Both the position numbers and the translations under genes were made by a program. Shown here one piece after another: positions 35,929 to 45,097 of a stretch of DNA of 64,000 bases (positions are counted from its first letter, which is position 1; the number at the start of each line of letters is the position of its first letter). Source of the DNA: SVEL01 sp045123575 (GTDB lineage Bacteria > Bacillota > Clostridia > Lachnospirales > Lachnospiraceae); assembly GCA_045123575.1 (NCBI GenBank), contig JBGVKG010000015.1, positions 55,756 to 119,755 of the forward strand, in the 5' to 3' direction. Under the pieces are notes generated by a model. It had not been told where the DNA came from. It searched no databases and saw nothing but the letters and a program-made list of their open reading frames with translations.

Positions 35929-36462
35929 ATGGGTACATGGAACACCAGAGGACTTAGAGGTTCGACACTGGAGGATATGATAAATCTTACAATTGAAAAA
36001 TATATAGATAATGGAATAGCGCTTGTCCAAAAAATACCTACACCTATAAAACCTGTCAAGATGGATGAACATACAAGACAGATTACTTTGGCGTATTTCG
36101 ATCAAAAGAGTACGGTGGATTATATAGGTGTTGTACAAGGTATCCCTATATGTTTTGACGCTAAGGAATGTAGCGTTGACACATTCCCACTTCAGAACAT
36201 TCATAAACATCAGATTGAATTTATGGAACGCTTTGAAAAACAGGAAGGAATAGCGTTTATTATCATATATTATGCTCATAGAAATGAAATGTATTATGTT
36301 CCGTTTAAGGATATAAAGCGATTTTATGACAGGGGAGAGAATGGTGGAAGAAAGAGCGTTAGATTTGATGAAATAGATGTCAGCTATAAATTAAGTGGTG
36401 ACAGAGGCGTTCCAGTTCATTTTTTACCACAAATTCAACATGATATTGATAGTAGAGGTTGA
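35929..36462 (+). CDS. recU: Holliday junction resolvase RecU
   Basis: RecU is the Firmicutes resolvase that cuts the junctions moved by RuvAB. The 177 residues show the PD-(D/E)XK-type site: the STVDYIGVVQGIPICFDAKE block near residue 65, with the Asp and the E-x-K-type residues, followed by HKHQIEFMERFEKQEGIAFII. The N-terminal RGLRGSTLEDMINLT is the family's RG-x-x-LE region. The ATG directly follows the rluA-type stop. The final TGA overlaps the -35 box of the his promoter. Confidence 0.87.
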   Translation: MGTWNTRGLRGSTLEDMINLTIEKYIDNGIALVQKIPTPIKPVKMDEHTRQITLAYFDQKSTVDYIGVVQGIPICFDAKECSVDTFPLQNIHKHQIEFMERFEKQEGIAFIIIYYAHRNEMYYVPFKDIKRFYDRGENGGRKSVRFDEIDVSYKLSGDRGVPVHFLPQIQHDIDSRG

Positions 36463-36487
36463 CAAACTAGTTATATTAAGGTAGAAT
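36459..36487 (+). promoter_or_regulatory. sigma-A promoter of the his operon
   Basis: A perfect TTGACA (36459-36464) and TAGAAT (36482-36487) are 17 bases apart. The recU stop codon TGA (36460-36462) is part of the -35 box. The leader to the hisZ ATG is only about 60 bases, too short for a T-box, and I see no His-codon-rich leader peptide. Confidence 0.75.
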
Positions 36488-36554
36488 ACGATAATGAAGT
36501 AACACATTACTACAATAAAGTAATCGCTTTAAATTGATTTTGAGGAGAAAAGCC

Positions 36555-37766
36555 ATGAAAAAGAAACTTTTACATACACCAGACGGCGTGAGAGATGTTT
36601 ATAATGGAGAATGCGAGAAAAAGCTTACATTACAAAAATATATTCACGAGACATTAAAGTCTTATGGATACGCAGATATTCAGACGCCTACATTTGAGTT
36701 TGAAGATATATTTAGTCAGGAAACTGGTAGCGTTGCATCTCATAATATGTATAAGTTTTTTGATAGAGAGGGTTATACATTGGTATTACGCCCAGATATG
36801 ACACCTTCTATAGCAAGAGCTGTGTCAAAATATTATATGAATGAGGATATGCCAGTTCGTTTCTGTTATTCTGGCAATACATTCATCAATCATGCCGAAC
36901 ACCAGGGTAAGCTTAAAGAGATAACACAGATAGGTGCTGAATTGGTTGGTGATAATAAGTCTGACGCAGATGCGGAAGTTGTTGCTATGACAATTGATTC
37001 GCTTCTTAAGTGTGGTCTTGAAGAATTCCAAATTGAAATCGGCCATGTAGATTATTTCCATGGCTTAACAGAGGCTTCTGGATTAAATGAGGAGCAGATT
37101 GATGAACTTGTAACACTCATTGAGAATAAAAATTTCTTTGGAGTTGAAGCTTTTGTCAGAGAATGTGATATGCCAGTGGCTGTTCAGGAGGCATTTATTA
37201 ACCTTCCAGCATTATGTGGCTCAGCAGATGTTCTAGACAAGGCTAGAAATCTTTATGTAAATGATAAAATAAATGAAGCTCTTGAAAGACTAGAAAGAGT
37301 ATACAAGTTGATGGAATACTATGGTTTTGAGAAATATGTTTCCTTCGACCTTGGTACAATAGCTAACTTTGATTATTACACAGGAACAATATTCCGTGTA
37401 TATACATATGGAACAGGTAACCCAATAGGTCAGGGTGGAAGATATGATAATCTTTTATCACAGTTTGGTAAAAATGCACCAGCTATTGGATTTGCTATAG
37501 ATTTAGACCAATTGTTATTATCGTTGAATAGACAGAAGATTGCTGTTGAGGCTTCACCTGCCAAGACACTTATATTATATGATGCAGAGCAAGCTAATAA
37601 AGCAATTGCTGAGTCATATAAATTAAGAGACCACGGTATACCAGCTACATCTATTAGAAAGAGTAGCGGTAAATCTGTCCTTGAATACGAAGAATATTGC
37701 AAAAAATATGGATTTGATGCCCTTATATATATCACAGTTGATGACATCAAGAGAAAGGAGTTTTAG
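36555..37766 (+). CDS. hisZ: ATP phosphoribosyltransferase regulatory subunit HisZ
   Basis: HisZ is a catalytically silent paralogue of histidyl-tRNA synthetase that joins the short HisG to form active, histidine-regulated enzyme. The 403 residues carry class II synthetase motifs (TPDGVRDVY at the start, LVLRPDMTPSIARAVSKYY at about 77, GGRYDNLLSQFG at about 295). ATG 36555 follows GAGGAG, and the adjacent hisG lacks the regulatory C-terminal domain, as expected. A HisS identity is less likely because of the operon and the 403-residue length. Confidence 0.92.
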   Translation: MKKKLLHTPDGVRDVYNGECEKKLTLQKYIHETLKSYGYADIQTPTFEFEDIFSQETGSVASHNMYKFFDREGYTLVLRPDMTPSIARAVSKYYMNEDMPVRFCYSGNTFINHAEHQGKLKEITQIGAELVGDNKSDADAEVVAMTIDSLLKCGLEEFQIEIGHVDYFHGLTEASGLNEEQIDELVTLIENKNFFGVEAFVRECDMPVAVQEAFINLPALCGSADVLDKARNLYVNDKINEALERLERVYKLMEYYGFEKYVSFDLGTIANFDYYTGTIFRVYTYGTGNPIGQGGRYDNLLSQFGKNAPAIGFAIDLDQLLLSLNRQKIAVEASPAKTLILYDAEQANKAIAESYKLRDHGIPATSIRKSSGKSVLEYEEYCKKYGFDALIYITVDDIKRKEF

Positions 37767-37767
37767 T

Positions 37768-38403
37768 ATGAGATATTTAACATTTGCTCTTGCAAAGGGT
37801 CGTTTAGCTAAGCAGACTCTTGAGATCTTTGAAAAGATTGGTATTACCTGTGAAGAGATGAAGGATAAGGATACAAGAAAGCTTATATTTGTAAATGAAG
37901 ATCTTAAACTTAAGTTTTTCCTTGCAAAGGCTGGTGACGTACCTACATATGTAGAGTACGGAGCTGCAGATATAGGTGTTGTAGGAAAGGATACTATTCT
38001 TGAGGAAGGCAGAAAACTCTTAGAGGTTATAGATCTCAACTTGGGAAAATGTCGTATGTGCGTATGTGGTCCTAAATCTGCAGAAGACTTGCTTAAATCT
38101 CACGAAATGATACGTGTTGCAAGCAAGTATCCAAATATAGCAAAGGATTACTTCTACAACAAGAAACATCAGACAGTAGAGATTATAAAGCTAAATGGTT
38201 CTGTTGAGCTTGCGCCTATAGTAGGTTTGTCAGAAGTCATAGTTGATATAGTAGAAACTGGTGCAACACTTAGAGAGAATGGATTGGATGTTTTAGAAGA
38301 AATTTGTCCATTATCAGCTAGAATGGTTGTAAATCAGGTATCTATGAAGATGGAAAATGAGCGTATAATGAAGCTCATCAATGATTTAAAGACTGTTTTA
38401 TAA
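37768..38403 (+). CDS. hisG: ATP phosphoribosyltransferase HisG (short form)
   Basis: HisG condenses ATP with PRPP in the first step of histidine synthesis. At 211 residues it is the short form that needs HisZ. Typical blocks: YLTFALAKGRLAKQTLE at the start, GAADIGVVGKDTI near 71 and IVDIVETGATLRENGL near 160 with the PRPP loop. The ATG at 37768 is one base after the hisZ stop, with AAAGGAG upstream; the frame is open further upstream, inside hisZ, but those starts would add an unrelated sequence. Confidence 0.95.
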   Translation: MRYLTFALAKGRLAKQTLEIFEKIGITCEEMKDKDTRKLIFVNEDLKLKFFLAKAGDVPTYVEYGAADIGVVGKDTILEEGRKLLEVIDLNLGKCRMCVCGPKSAEDLLKSHEMIRVASKYPNIAKDYFYNKKHQTVEIIKLNGSVELAPIVGLSEVIVDIVETGATLRENGLDVLEEICPLSARMVVNQVSMKMENERIMKLINDLKTVL

Positions 38404-38456
38404 AAACTATTTAGATAAAATACTTACAACATTAGTCAGAAAGGCTTGGTAATAAT

Positions 38457-39755
38457 ATGAGAATAGTTAAATTAAATGAAGAAACAAAAAAAGATATTCT
38501 CGATAATCTTTTGAAAAGAAGCCCTAACAATTATGACAGCTATGCTGCCACAGTGGCAGAGATTGTTAATAACGTAAGGGAAAATGGTGATAAGGCTGTT
38601 GCCGAATATACACTTAAATTTGATAAAACAGAGATTAACGCTGAGAATATTTTAGTAACAAGAGAAGAGATAGAAGAGGCATATGCATACATAGAGGCTA
38701 ATGATAAGGGCCTTGTAGATGTAATAAAGAAATCCGCAAAGAATATAGAGGTGTATCATGCGAAACAGATGCAGTACAGCTGGTTTGATTCTAAGCCGGA
38801 TGGAACTATTTTAGGTCAAAAAGTAACAGCATTAGGTAGTGTAGGTGTCTATGTTCCAGGTGGAAAGGCCGCATATCCATCGTCTGTACTTATGAATATA
38901 ATACCTGCTAAAGTGGCTGGTGTTGAGAAAATAGTTATGGTTACACCACCAGGTAAGGATGGCAAGGTTAACCCTGGTACACTTGTTGCTGCAGATATTG
39001 CTGGTGTTGACGCTATCTATAAGGTAGGAGGTGCACAAGCTATAGCAGCTCTTGCCTTTGGTACACAAACTATTCCAAAGGTAGATAAGATAGTTGGACC
39101 TGGTAACATATTTGTAGCTTTGGCGAAGAAAGCTGTATTTGGATTTGTTAGTATCGATTCTATAGCTGGTCCAAGTGAGATACTTGTATTGGCTGATGAA
39201 ACAGCTAATCCTAGATATGTAGCACCAGATTTATTGTCACAGGCAGAACATGATGAAATGGCATCAGCGATACTCGTTACAACTAGTATGGAACTGGCAG
39301 AAAAGGTTTCTTTAGAAGTAGATAAATTTGTAGCAGTGTTAAGTCGTAAAGAAATATTAGAAAAGTCATTAGAGAATTATGGATATATTCTCGTTACAGA
39401 TACAATGAAGGATGCCATAGATGTAGCTAACGATATAGCTTCTGAGCACCTTGAGATAGTAACAAAGAATCCGTTTGATACTATGACTAGAATAAAGAAT
39501 GCAGGAGCAATATTCTTAGGAGAATACAGCTCAGAACCACTTGGTGATTATATGGCAGGACCAAACCACGTATTGCCAACAAATGGTACAGCAAAATTCT
39601 TCTCACCACTTAGCGTAGATGATTTCATAAAGAAGTCTAGTATAATCTCATATTCTAGAGAGGCTTTAGAAGCTATACACAATGATATAGAACACTTTGC
39701 AACATCAGAGCAACTTACAGCTCATGCGAATTCTATAAAGGTGAGATTTGAGTAG
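38457..39755 (+). CDS. hisD: histidinol dehydrogenase HisD
   Basis: HisD oxidises histidinol to histidine in two NAD-dependent steps with a zinc ion. The 432 residues show GSVGVYVPGGKAAYPSSVLM near 122, KVGGAQAIAALAFGT near 190, GPGNIFVALAKK, DSIAGPSEILVLAD near 234, and LLSQAEHDEMASAIL near 259 with metal and catalytic residues. The C-terminal PLGDYMAGPNHVLPT is diagnostic. Length is normal. A 53-base gap separates it from hisG and hisB follows after 20 bases. Confidence 0.97.
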   Translation: MRIVKLNEETKKDILDNLLKRSPNNYDSYAATVAEIVNNVRENGDKAVAEYTLKFDKTEINAENILVTREEIEEAYAYIEANDKGLVDVIKKSAKNIEVYHAKQMQYSWFDSKPDGTILGQKVTALGSVGVYVPGGKAAYPSSVLMNIIPAKVAGVEKIVMVTPPGKDGKVNPGTLVAADIAGVDAIYKVGGAQAIAALAFGTQTIPKVDKIVGPGNIFVALAKKAVFGFVSIDSIAGPSEILVLADETANPRYVAPDLLSQAEHDEMASAILVTTSMELAEKVSLEVDKFVAVLSRKEILEKSLENYGYILVTDTMKDAIDVANDIASEHLEIVTKNPFDTMTRIKNAGAIFLGEYSSEPLGDYMAGPNHVLPTNGTAKFFSPLSVDDFIKKSSIISYSREALEAIHNDIEHFATSEQLTAHANSIKVRFE

Positions 39756-39775
39756 CATCGGGAAGGAAGGTAAAA

Positions 39776-40363
39776 ATGTCAAGAATAGGCACAGTTAAAA
39801 GGGAAACAGGCGAAACACAGATAGAGATAACAATAAACCTTGATGGTACAGGCAAGACAGATATCAATACTGGTATAGGTTTTTTTGACCACATGTTAAA
39901 TAATTTTGCCAGACATGGATTATTTGACTTAACTGTAAAGGCAACAGGTGATTTATATGTGGACTGTCATCATCTTGTAGAAGATACTGGTATCGTTCTT
40001 GGTCAGGCTATTGCGCAGGCAGTAGGCGACAAGGCTGGTATAAAAAGATATGGCAATGCTATACTTCCTATGGATGATGCGTTGATATTATGTGCTCTTG
40101 ATTTGTCAGGAAGACCATATCTTGCTTATGATTTAGAGTTTAGTCAGCCAATGTGTGGATATTTTGAAACTGCTATGACAAAGGAATTTTTCTATGCAGT
40201 ATCATATAGCGCGGCTATGAATCTTCACTTTAAGATGCTTTCAGGTTGTAATGATCACCATATTATAGAGTGTGCATTTAAGGCTTTTGCAAAGGCCTTA
40301 GATATGGCAACAATGAAGGATGAACGCATTACATCAGTTCTTTCAACAAAAGGAACTTTATAG
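39776..40363 (+). CDS. hisB: imidazoleglycerol-phosphate dehydratase HisB
   Basis: HisB removes water from imidazole glycerol phosphate using two manganese ions. The 195-residue, dehydratase-only form shows INTGIGFFDHMLNNFARHG near residue 30, DCHHLVEDTGIVLGQA near 62, DLSGRPYLAYDL near 107 and GCNDHHIIECAFKAFA near 161; the His and Glu residues in these blocks are the metal ligands. There is no fused histidinol phosphatase. Confidence 0.96.
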   Translation: MSRIGTVKRETGETQIEITINLDGTGKTDINTGIGFFDHMLNNFARHGLFDLTVKATGDLYVDCHHLVEDTGIVLGQAIAQAVGDKAGIKRYGNAILPMDDALILCALDLSGRPYLAYDLEFSQPMCGYFETAMTKEFFYAVSYSAAMNLHFKMLSGCNDHHIIECAFKAFAKALDMATMKDERITSVLSTKGTL

Positions 40364-40387
40364 GTTATAGACGGGAAGGAAATAAAT

Positions 40388-41638
40388 ATGAGTCAGATAA
40401 AGATAGTACAAGAAATATATATTGAAAACGGTATAGCAGGCTCATACAGCGAGACAGGCTTTACACCATACGGTGTGGAGACTGTTTCTTTGTGTCGCAA
40501 TATCGATAATATGGGTGCTGATGCAATCTATATTACAGAGCTTTCACAGACAGACGAGGAGCATGATAAAAATATTGATACCGTTAAAGAAATAGTAACT
40601 GCAGTAGATATTCCTGTTATCCTTGGTGGTAATATTAAGAGATTAGAGGATGTAAAAAAATACCTTTATGCAGGTGCAGAAGTAGCAGTATTGGATATAT
40701 CTAAACCTGCCAATGCGGCTATGGTAAAGGAAGCTACTGACAGATTTGGTATAGAGAAGATAGCTACTCTTGATGGAAATATTATGACTATAAATCAGTC
40801 AAAGGATACACCTGCTATACTTGGCACAGGATTTGATGTCACAGATACTTCACTTGATAGTGTAAAAGACTTTGTGAATAGCGATATAAACACTGTTTAT
40901 GGCGTTTCGTTTGCAAGCGATAAATTGATGAGCGGAAATGAGAATTGTCAGATAATTGATTATATTTTCATAAAGGCAAATCTAAAAAATGACGGAATAA
41001 CCGTCAAAGAATATGTTGCAACTGCTGAATTTGTCGAATTTAAGACTGATGATGCAGGACTTATACCAGTAATTGTGCAAGATTATCAGACAAATGAAGT
41101 GCTGATGATGGCGTATATGAATGAAGAAGCCTACAATCACACTGTAAAAACTGGTCGTATGACATACTATAGCAGAAGCAGAAAGGAGTTGTGGGAGAAG
41201 GGACTTACATCAGGTCATTTCCAGTATCTTAAGTCATTAGAAATGGACTGCGATAAGGACACACTTCTTGCAAAGGTATATCAGGTAGGTGCTGCCTGCC
41301 ATACTGGAAATAGAACTTGCTTCTACACAAACATTTACAAAAAAGATTACAAGGATAACAATCCTCACAAGGTATTTGAGAATGTATATAATGTCATCCT
41401 TGATAGAAAAAAGAATCCAAAGGAAGGCTCATATACAAATTATCTGTTTGATAAGGGAATCGACAAGATTCTTAAGAAGGTAGGCGAGGAAGCTACTGAG
41501 ATAATCATAGCAGCCAAGAATCCAAATCCGGAAGAGATAAAGTATGAAATCTCAGACTTCTTATACCATGTAATGGTACTTATGGCTGAAAAAGACGTAT
41601 CTTGGGAAGACATTACAACAGAGCTATCTAGACGATAA
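40388..41638 (+). CDS. hisIE: HisIE bifunctional enzyme with an N-terminal HisA-like domain
   Basis: The C-terminal half is standard. HisI (phosphoribosyl-AMP cyclohydrolase) spans about 210-325, with TYYSRSRKELWEKGLTSGHF and CHTGNRTCFY zinc/metal residues. HisE (phosphoribosyl-ATP pyrophosphatase) spans about 328-416 with KKVGEEATEIIIAAK. The first 205 residues resemble a HisA/HisF barrel (YGVETVSLCRNIDNMGADAIYITELSQTDE, VILGGNIKRLEDVKKYLYAGAEVAV, KIATLDGNI). They are shorter than HisA, and the first catalytic Asp appears replaced (IVQEIYIENG). The barrel part is probably structural or regulatory. hisA, hisF, hisH and hisC are not in this operon. Confidence 0.93.
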   Translation: MSQIKIVQEIYIENGIAGSYSETGFTPYGVETVSLCRNIDNMGADAIYITELSQTDEEHDKNIDTVKEIVTAVDIPVILGGNIKRLEDVKKYLYAGAEVAVLDISKPANAAMVKEATDRFGIEKIATLDGNIMTINQSKDTPAILGTGFDVTDTSLDSVKDFVNSDINTVYGVSFASDKLMSGNENCQIIDYIFIKANLKNDGITVKEYVATAEFVEFKTDDAGLIPVIVQDYQTNEVLMMAYMNEEAYNHTVKTGRMTYYSRSRKELWEKGLTSGHFQYLKSLEMDCDKDTLLAKVYQVGAACHTGNRTCFYTNIYKKDYKDNNPHKVFENVYNVILDRKKNPKEGSYTNYLFDKGIDKILKKVGEEATEIIIAAKNPNPEEIKYEISDFLYHVMVLMAEKDVSWEDITTELSRR

Positions 41639-41655
41639 TTGTGATAATTATATAT

Positions 41656-41693
41656 AACCATAGAATTTAGTTTACTAAGTTCTATGGTTTTTT
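41656..41693 (+). terminator. terminator of the his operon
   Basis: AACCATAGAATTTAG (41656-41670) pairs over 15 positions (one G-T) with CTAAGTTCTATGGTT (41675-41689), followed by a T run. Confidence 0.9.
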
Positions 41694-41705
41694 ATTTTAA
41701 ATAAC

Positions 41706-41734
41706 TAGACTTAAATCTTAATAACTGATAAAAT
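41706..41734 (+). promoter_or_regulatory. promoter for the L,D-transpeptidase-like gene
   Basis: TAGACT (41706-41711) and TAAAAT (41729-41734) are 17 bases apart, with TGA directly before the -10 (extended -10). The ATG lies 75 bases downstream behind AAAAGGAG. Confidence 0.45.
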
Positions 41735-41809
41735 AAAAGGGTGTATGTTTGTTTGAAAATTATATATAATCATATAAAAAATATAACATAAGAAAAGGAG
41801 CAAAAGTGT

Positions 41810-43210
41810 ATGAAGATTAATAAGAAATTATTACTGGCTACAGGTGTTGCGATGCTTGTAATTATTGCGGTTGTATACTTGGGTATATCAGTATTTTATG
41901 AGTATCATTTCTTGCCAGGAACAACCATAAACGGAGTGGATTATAGCAATAAGACTGTAGATGATGTAAAGAATAATATACAGGATGGTATCAGAAAGTA
42001 CTATCTTAAAATTATAGAGAGAAATGGTCAGGTAGAGCATATTGCAGCAGCTGATATTGATTTATCGGTAACTATAGACGGAGATTTAGCTAAGATAAAG
42101 GATGGTCAGAATCAGTATATGTGGTTTGTATCGCCTAAAGAGGACGCTAAACTAGATGTAACAGTTGCATACGATAAGGTCAAGCTTGATTATGTTATAC
42201 AGAATCTTAAGTGCTTAAATGATGAATATATAAACTCTGGTATAGCTCCAGCTCTTGCGTACGATGGAGTAAAGTTCTCTATATCAGCAGGTGAGATAGG
42301 AAATGAGATAAATAAAGAACTGACAGCTACCTGTATAAAAGAAGCTATCGACAAAATGGAAGCTGTGCTCAATCTTGAGAACAAAAATGTTTATTTAGAA
42401 TCTATTGATGAAGATGCTGATGCAAAAATGCAGGCGGCTGTGGATACGTTAAATAAATATCTTGAAGTTGAGATTGTACTCACCTTTGGTGATAATAAGG
42501 AGATTATCAATAAGAATCAGATATACAAGTGGCTTTCTGTTGATATAAATAACGAGATTATTTTTGATGAGCAGGCGGTTATCGATTATGTTGATTCATT
42601 CGCTGATAAGTATGAGACAATGGGCCAGACAAGACAGTTTAAAACATCTTACGGTGAGACTATTCGTGTAAATGGTGGTGACTACGGCTGGTGGATTAAC
42701 AGAAAGGGTGAAGCAGCAGCGATTATTGACAATATCAAGACTCTTAATAGCTGTACAAAAGAAGCTACATATTTGCAGGTGGCAGACCATCATGGTGATG
42801 TAGATTTTGGTAATACGTATATTGAGATAAATTTGTATGATCAACATCTATACGCTTATAAGGATGGCGAGAAGATTGTAGACTGTTATATAGTATCAGG
42901 TGATCCTAAAAATGGTAAGGCTACTCCAACTGGATTGTTCAATATGCGTTTTATGTTTACAAACTATACATTTACAAGAGGAACATTTTCAAAGAAGCTT
43001 GCTTACTGGATGTGCTTCTATGGTAACAGCGTGGAGACAAATATCGGAATAGCCTCATGTAACTGGCTTACTGAGTTTGGTGGTAGTGTATACAAAGGTG
43101 CAGGTTCGTTAGGTTCTATCTATATTGATGAGGTTAACGCCAAGACACTTTACTATAAGCTTCCAGGTAAGGATATTCCGGTTATTATATATAACGATAA
43201 GCCAAACTAA
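41810..43210 (+). CDS. L,D-transpeptidase (YkuD)-like protein with degenerate active site
   Basis: The 466-residue protein has an N-terminal membrane anchor (about 7-27), two PG_binding_4-type domains (GTTINGVDYSNKTVDDVKNN at about 37, and a second near 215-300) and a YkuD fold from about 345 (YIEINLYDQHLYAYKDGEKI). This is the layout of Gram-positive peptidoglycan L,D-transpeptidases. The catalytic motif SHGC is here SLGS: Cys becomes Ser436 and His becomes Leu434. The upstream HDA site is replaced by IASC with Ala for His. It is therefore probably a non-catalytic, peptidoglycan-binding relative. The first 43200 bases show no other damage to the gene. Confidence 0.85.
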   Translation: MKINKKLLLATGVAMLVIIAVVYLGISVFYEYHFLPGTTINGVDYSNKTVDDVKNNIQDGIRKYYLKIIERNGQVEHIAAADIDLSVTIDGDLAKIKDGQNQYMWFVSPKEDAKLDVTVAYDKVKLDYVIQNLKCLNDEYINSGIAPALAYDGVKFSISAGEIGNEINKELTATCIKEAIDKMEAVLNLENKNVYLESIDEDADAKMQAAVDTLNKYLEVEIVLTFGDNKEIINKNQIYKWLSVDINNEIIFDEQAVIDYVDSFADKYETMGQTRQFKTSYGETIRVNGGDYGWWINRKGEAAAIIDNIKTLNSCTKEATYLQVADHHGDVDFGNTYIEINLYDQHLYAYKDGEKIVDCYIVSGDPKNGKATPTGLFNMRFMFTNYTFTRGTFSKKLAYWMCFYGNSVETNIGIASCNWLTEFGGSVYKGAGSLGSIYIDEVNAKTLYYKLPGKDIPVIIYNDKPN

Positions 43211-43231
43211 AAAATCTTAACGGAGAGTAAT

Positions 43232-45097
43232 ATGACTAAATTAGCATTAACAGATGAGATACTGATGAGTATTGATAAACCTGCCAGATATATAGGTCAG
43301 GAAGTGAATATGGTTGAGAAAGATTTAGCAGATGTAGATGTACGATTTGCTATGTGTTTTCCTGATGTATATGAGATAGGTATGTCACATCTTGGTATAC
43401 AGATTCTTTATGATATGTTTAACAGAATGGATGGTGTGTACTGCGAAAGAGTATATTCACCATGGTTAGACCTTCACAAAGTTATGAAGGATAAGAATAT
43501 TCCTTTATTCACATTAGAGACACAATCAAACGTTAAGGATATGGATTTTTTAGGAATCACCTTACAGTATGAGATGTGTTATACAAATATTTTACAGATA
43601 CTTGATTTAAGTGGTATACCATTTAACTCTACAGATAGAAGTGAGAACGACCCTATTGTTATAGGCGGTGGTCCTTGCACATATAACCCTGAGCCAATAG
43701 CTGAATTCTTTGATATATTTTATATTGGCGAAGGTGAGACAAGTTATAAACCACTTATTGAGGCGTATAGAGCTAATAAGGCAAATGGTGGCTCGAGATT
43801 AGATTTCTTAAAAGTTGCAGCAAACATTCCTGGATTATACGTACCTAGATTCTATGAGCCATCATACAATGATGATGGTACATTAAAGGATTTTACACCT
43901 GTAATAGATGGTGTACCTACAACTATTAAAAAAGAGATAGTAATGGATTTGAGTAATACAGTATATCCTGAAAAGCCACTTGTTCCTTATACTCGTGCGA
44001 CACAGGATAGAGTTGTATTAGAAATACAAAGAGGTTGCATAAGAGGTTGCCGATTCTGCCAGGCTGGTATGATATATCGTCCAGTTCGAGAACGTGATGT
44101 GGAATTCCTTAAAAGTATGGCTGTTAAGATGCTTAACAGCACAGGTCATGAGGAGATAACATTAAGTTCTCTTAGTAGCTCTGATTACTCTAAACTTGAA
44201 GAAATATTAAATTTCCTTATAGATGAATATAAAGGGAAAGGGGTAAATATTTCATTACCTTCCCTTCGTGTTGACGCATTTTCACTGGATGTTATGAGTA
44301 AGGTTCAAGATGTAAAGAAAAGCTCTCTTACATTTGCACCAGAAGCTGGTACACAGCGTATGAGAAATGTTATTAACAAGGGACTTACAGAGGAAGATAT
44401 CTTAAATGGTTGTTCTCTTGCATTTAATGGCGGTTGGAACAAGGTTAAGCTGTATTTTATGCTCGGTCTGCCTACAGAAACTGAGGAAGATATGAAGGGT
44501 ATCGCAGAACTTGCAGAACTTGTAGCCGAAAAATATTACGAGATACCAAAAAGTGAGAGAAATGGCAAGGTTCAGGTAACTGCCAGCAGCTCATTCTTTA
44601 TACCAAAACCATTTACACCATTACAGTGGGCGCCTATGTGTTCAAAGGATGAATTCCAGCGTAGAGCCTATGTGGTTAATGACCGTATGCGTGAAATGCT
44701 AAATAGAAAGAGCCTTAAATATAATTATCATGATGCAGATGTGTCTATCATAGAGGGTCTTTTAGCTAGAGGTGATAGAAAGGTTGCCAACGTTATAAAG
44801 AAAGTATATGAATTAGACGGTATATATGATGCTTGGGGCGATTTCTTCAATTATGACAGATGGCTTCAGGCGTTAGATGAGTGCCAGATAGACTTGGATT
44901 TTTATACTACAAGGGAGCGTAGCCTAGATGAGGTGTTCCCATGGGATTTCATCGATATAGGTGTCACAAAGTCATTCTTAAAGAAAGAGTGGAATAAAGC
45001 TATGGCAGGTGAGGTGACTCCAAACTGTCGTATGGCATGCTCTGGTTGTGGTGCATCTGTATTTAAGGGAGGTGTCTGCTTTGAAGATAAGAATTAA
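43232..45097 (+). CDS. TIGR03960-type B12-binding radical SAM protein
   Basis: The 621-residue protein has a cobalamin-binding-like N-terminal domain (MCFPDVYEIGMSHLGIQILYD at about 40) and a radical SAM core. Its cluster motif is EIQRGCIRGCRFCQAGMIYRP, with cysteines at about 269, 273 and 276. A later CRMACSGCGA at the end adds three cysteines. This long form belongs to the TIGR03960 family, always next to a DUF2344 protein as here. The reaction is not established; RNA or ribosomal protein modification has been suggested by context. The next gene begins within its last codons. Confidence 0.9.
   Translation: MTKLALTDEILMSIDKPARYIGQEVNMVEKDLADVDVRFAMCFPDVYEIGMSHLGIQILYDMFNRMDGVYCERVYSPWLDLHKVMKDKNIPLFTLETQSNVKDMDFLGITLQYEMCYTNILQILDLSGIPFNSTDRSENDPIVIGGGPCTYNPEPIAEFFDIFYIGEGETSYKPLIEAYRANKANGGSRLDFLKVAANIPGLYVPRFYEPSYNDDGTLKDFTPVIDGVPTTIKKEIVMDLSNTVYPEKPLVPYTRATQDRVVLEIQRGCIRGCRFCQAGMIYRPVRERDVEFLKSMAVKMLNSTGHEEITLSSLSSSDYSKLEEILNFLIDEYKGKGVNISLPSLRVDAFSLDVMSKVQDVKKSSLTFAPEAGTQRMRNVINKGLTEEDILNGCSLAFNGGWNKVKLYFMLGLPTETEEDMKGIAELAELVAEKYYEIPKSERNGKVQVTASSSFFIPKPFTPLQWAPMCSKDEFQRRAYVVNDRMREMLNRKSLKYNYHDADVSIIEGLLARGDRKVANVIKKVYELDGIYDAWGDFFNYDRWLQALDECQIDLDFYTTRERSLDEVFPWDFIDIGVTKSFLKKEWNKAMAGEVTPNCRMACSGCGASVFKGGVCFEDKN

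Noticed and set aside
35854..36279. 141-residue minus-strand frame opposite recU
   Set aside because: It is the antisense shadow of recU and the end of the RluA-family gene, with no motif.
36488..36554. T-box or His-rich attenuator before hisZ
   Set aside because: The leader is about 60 bases, with no terminator hairpin, T-box motif or run of His codons.
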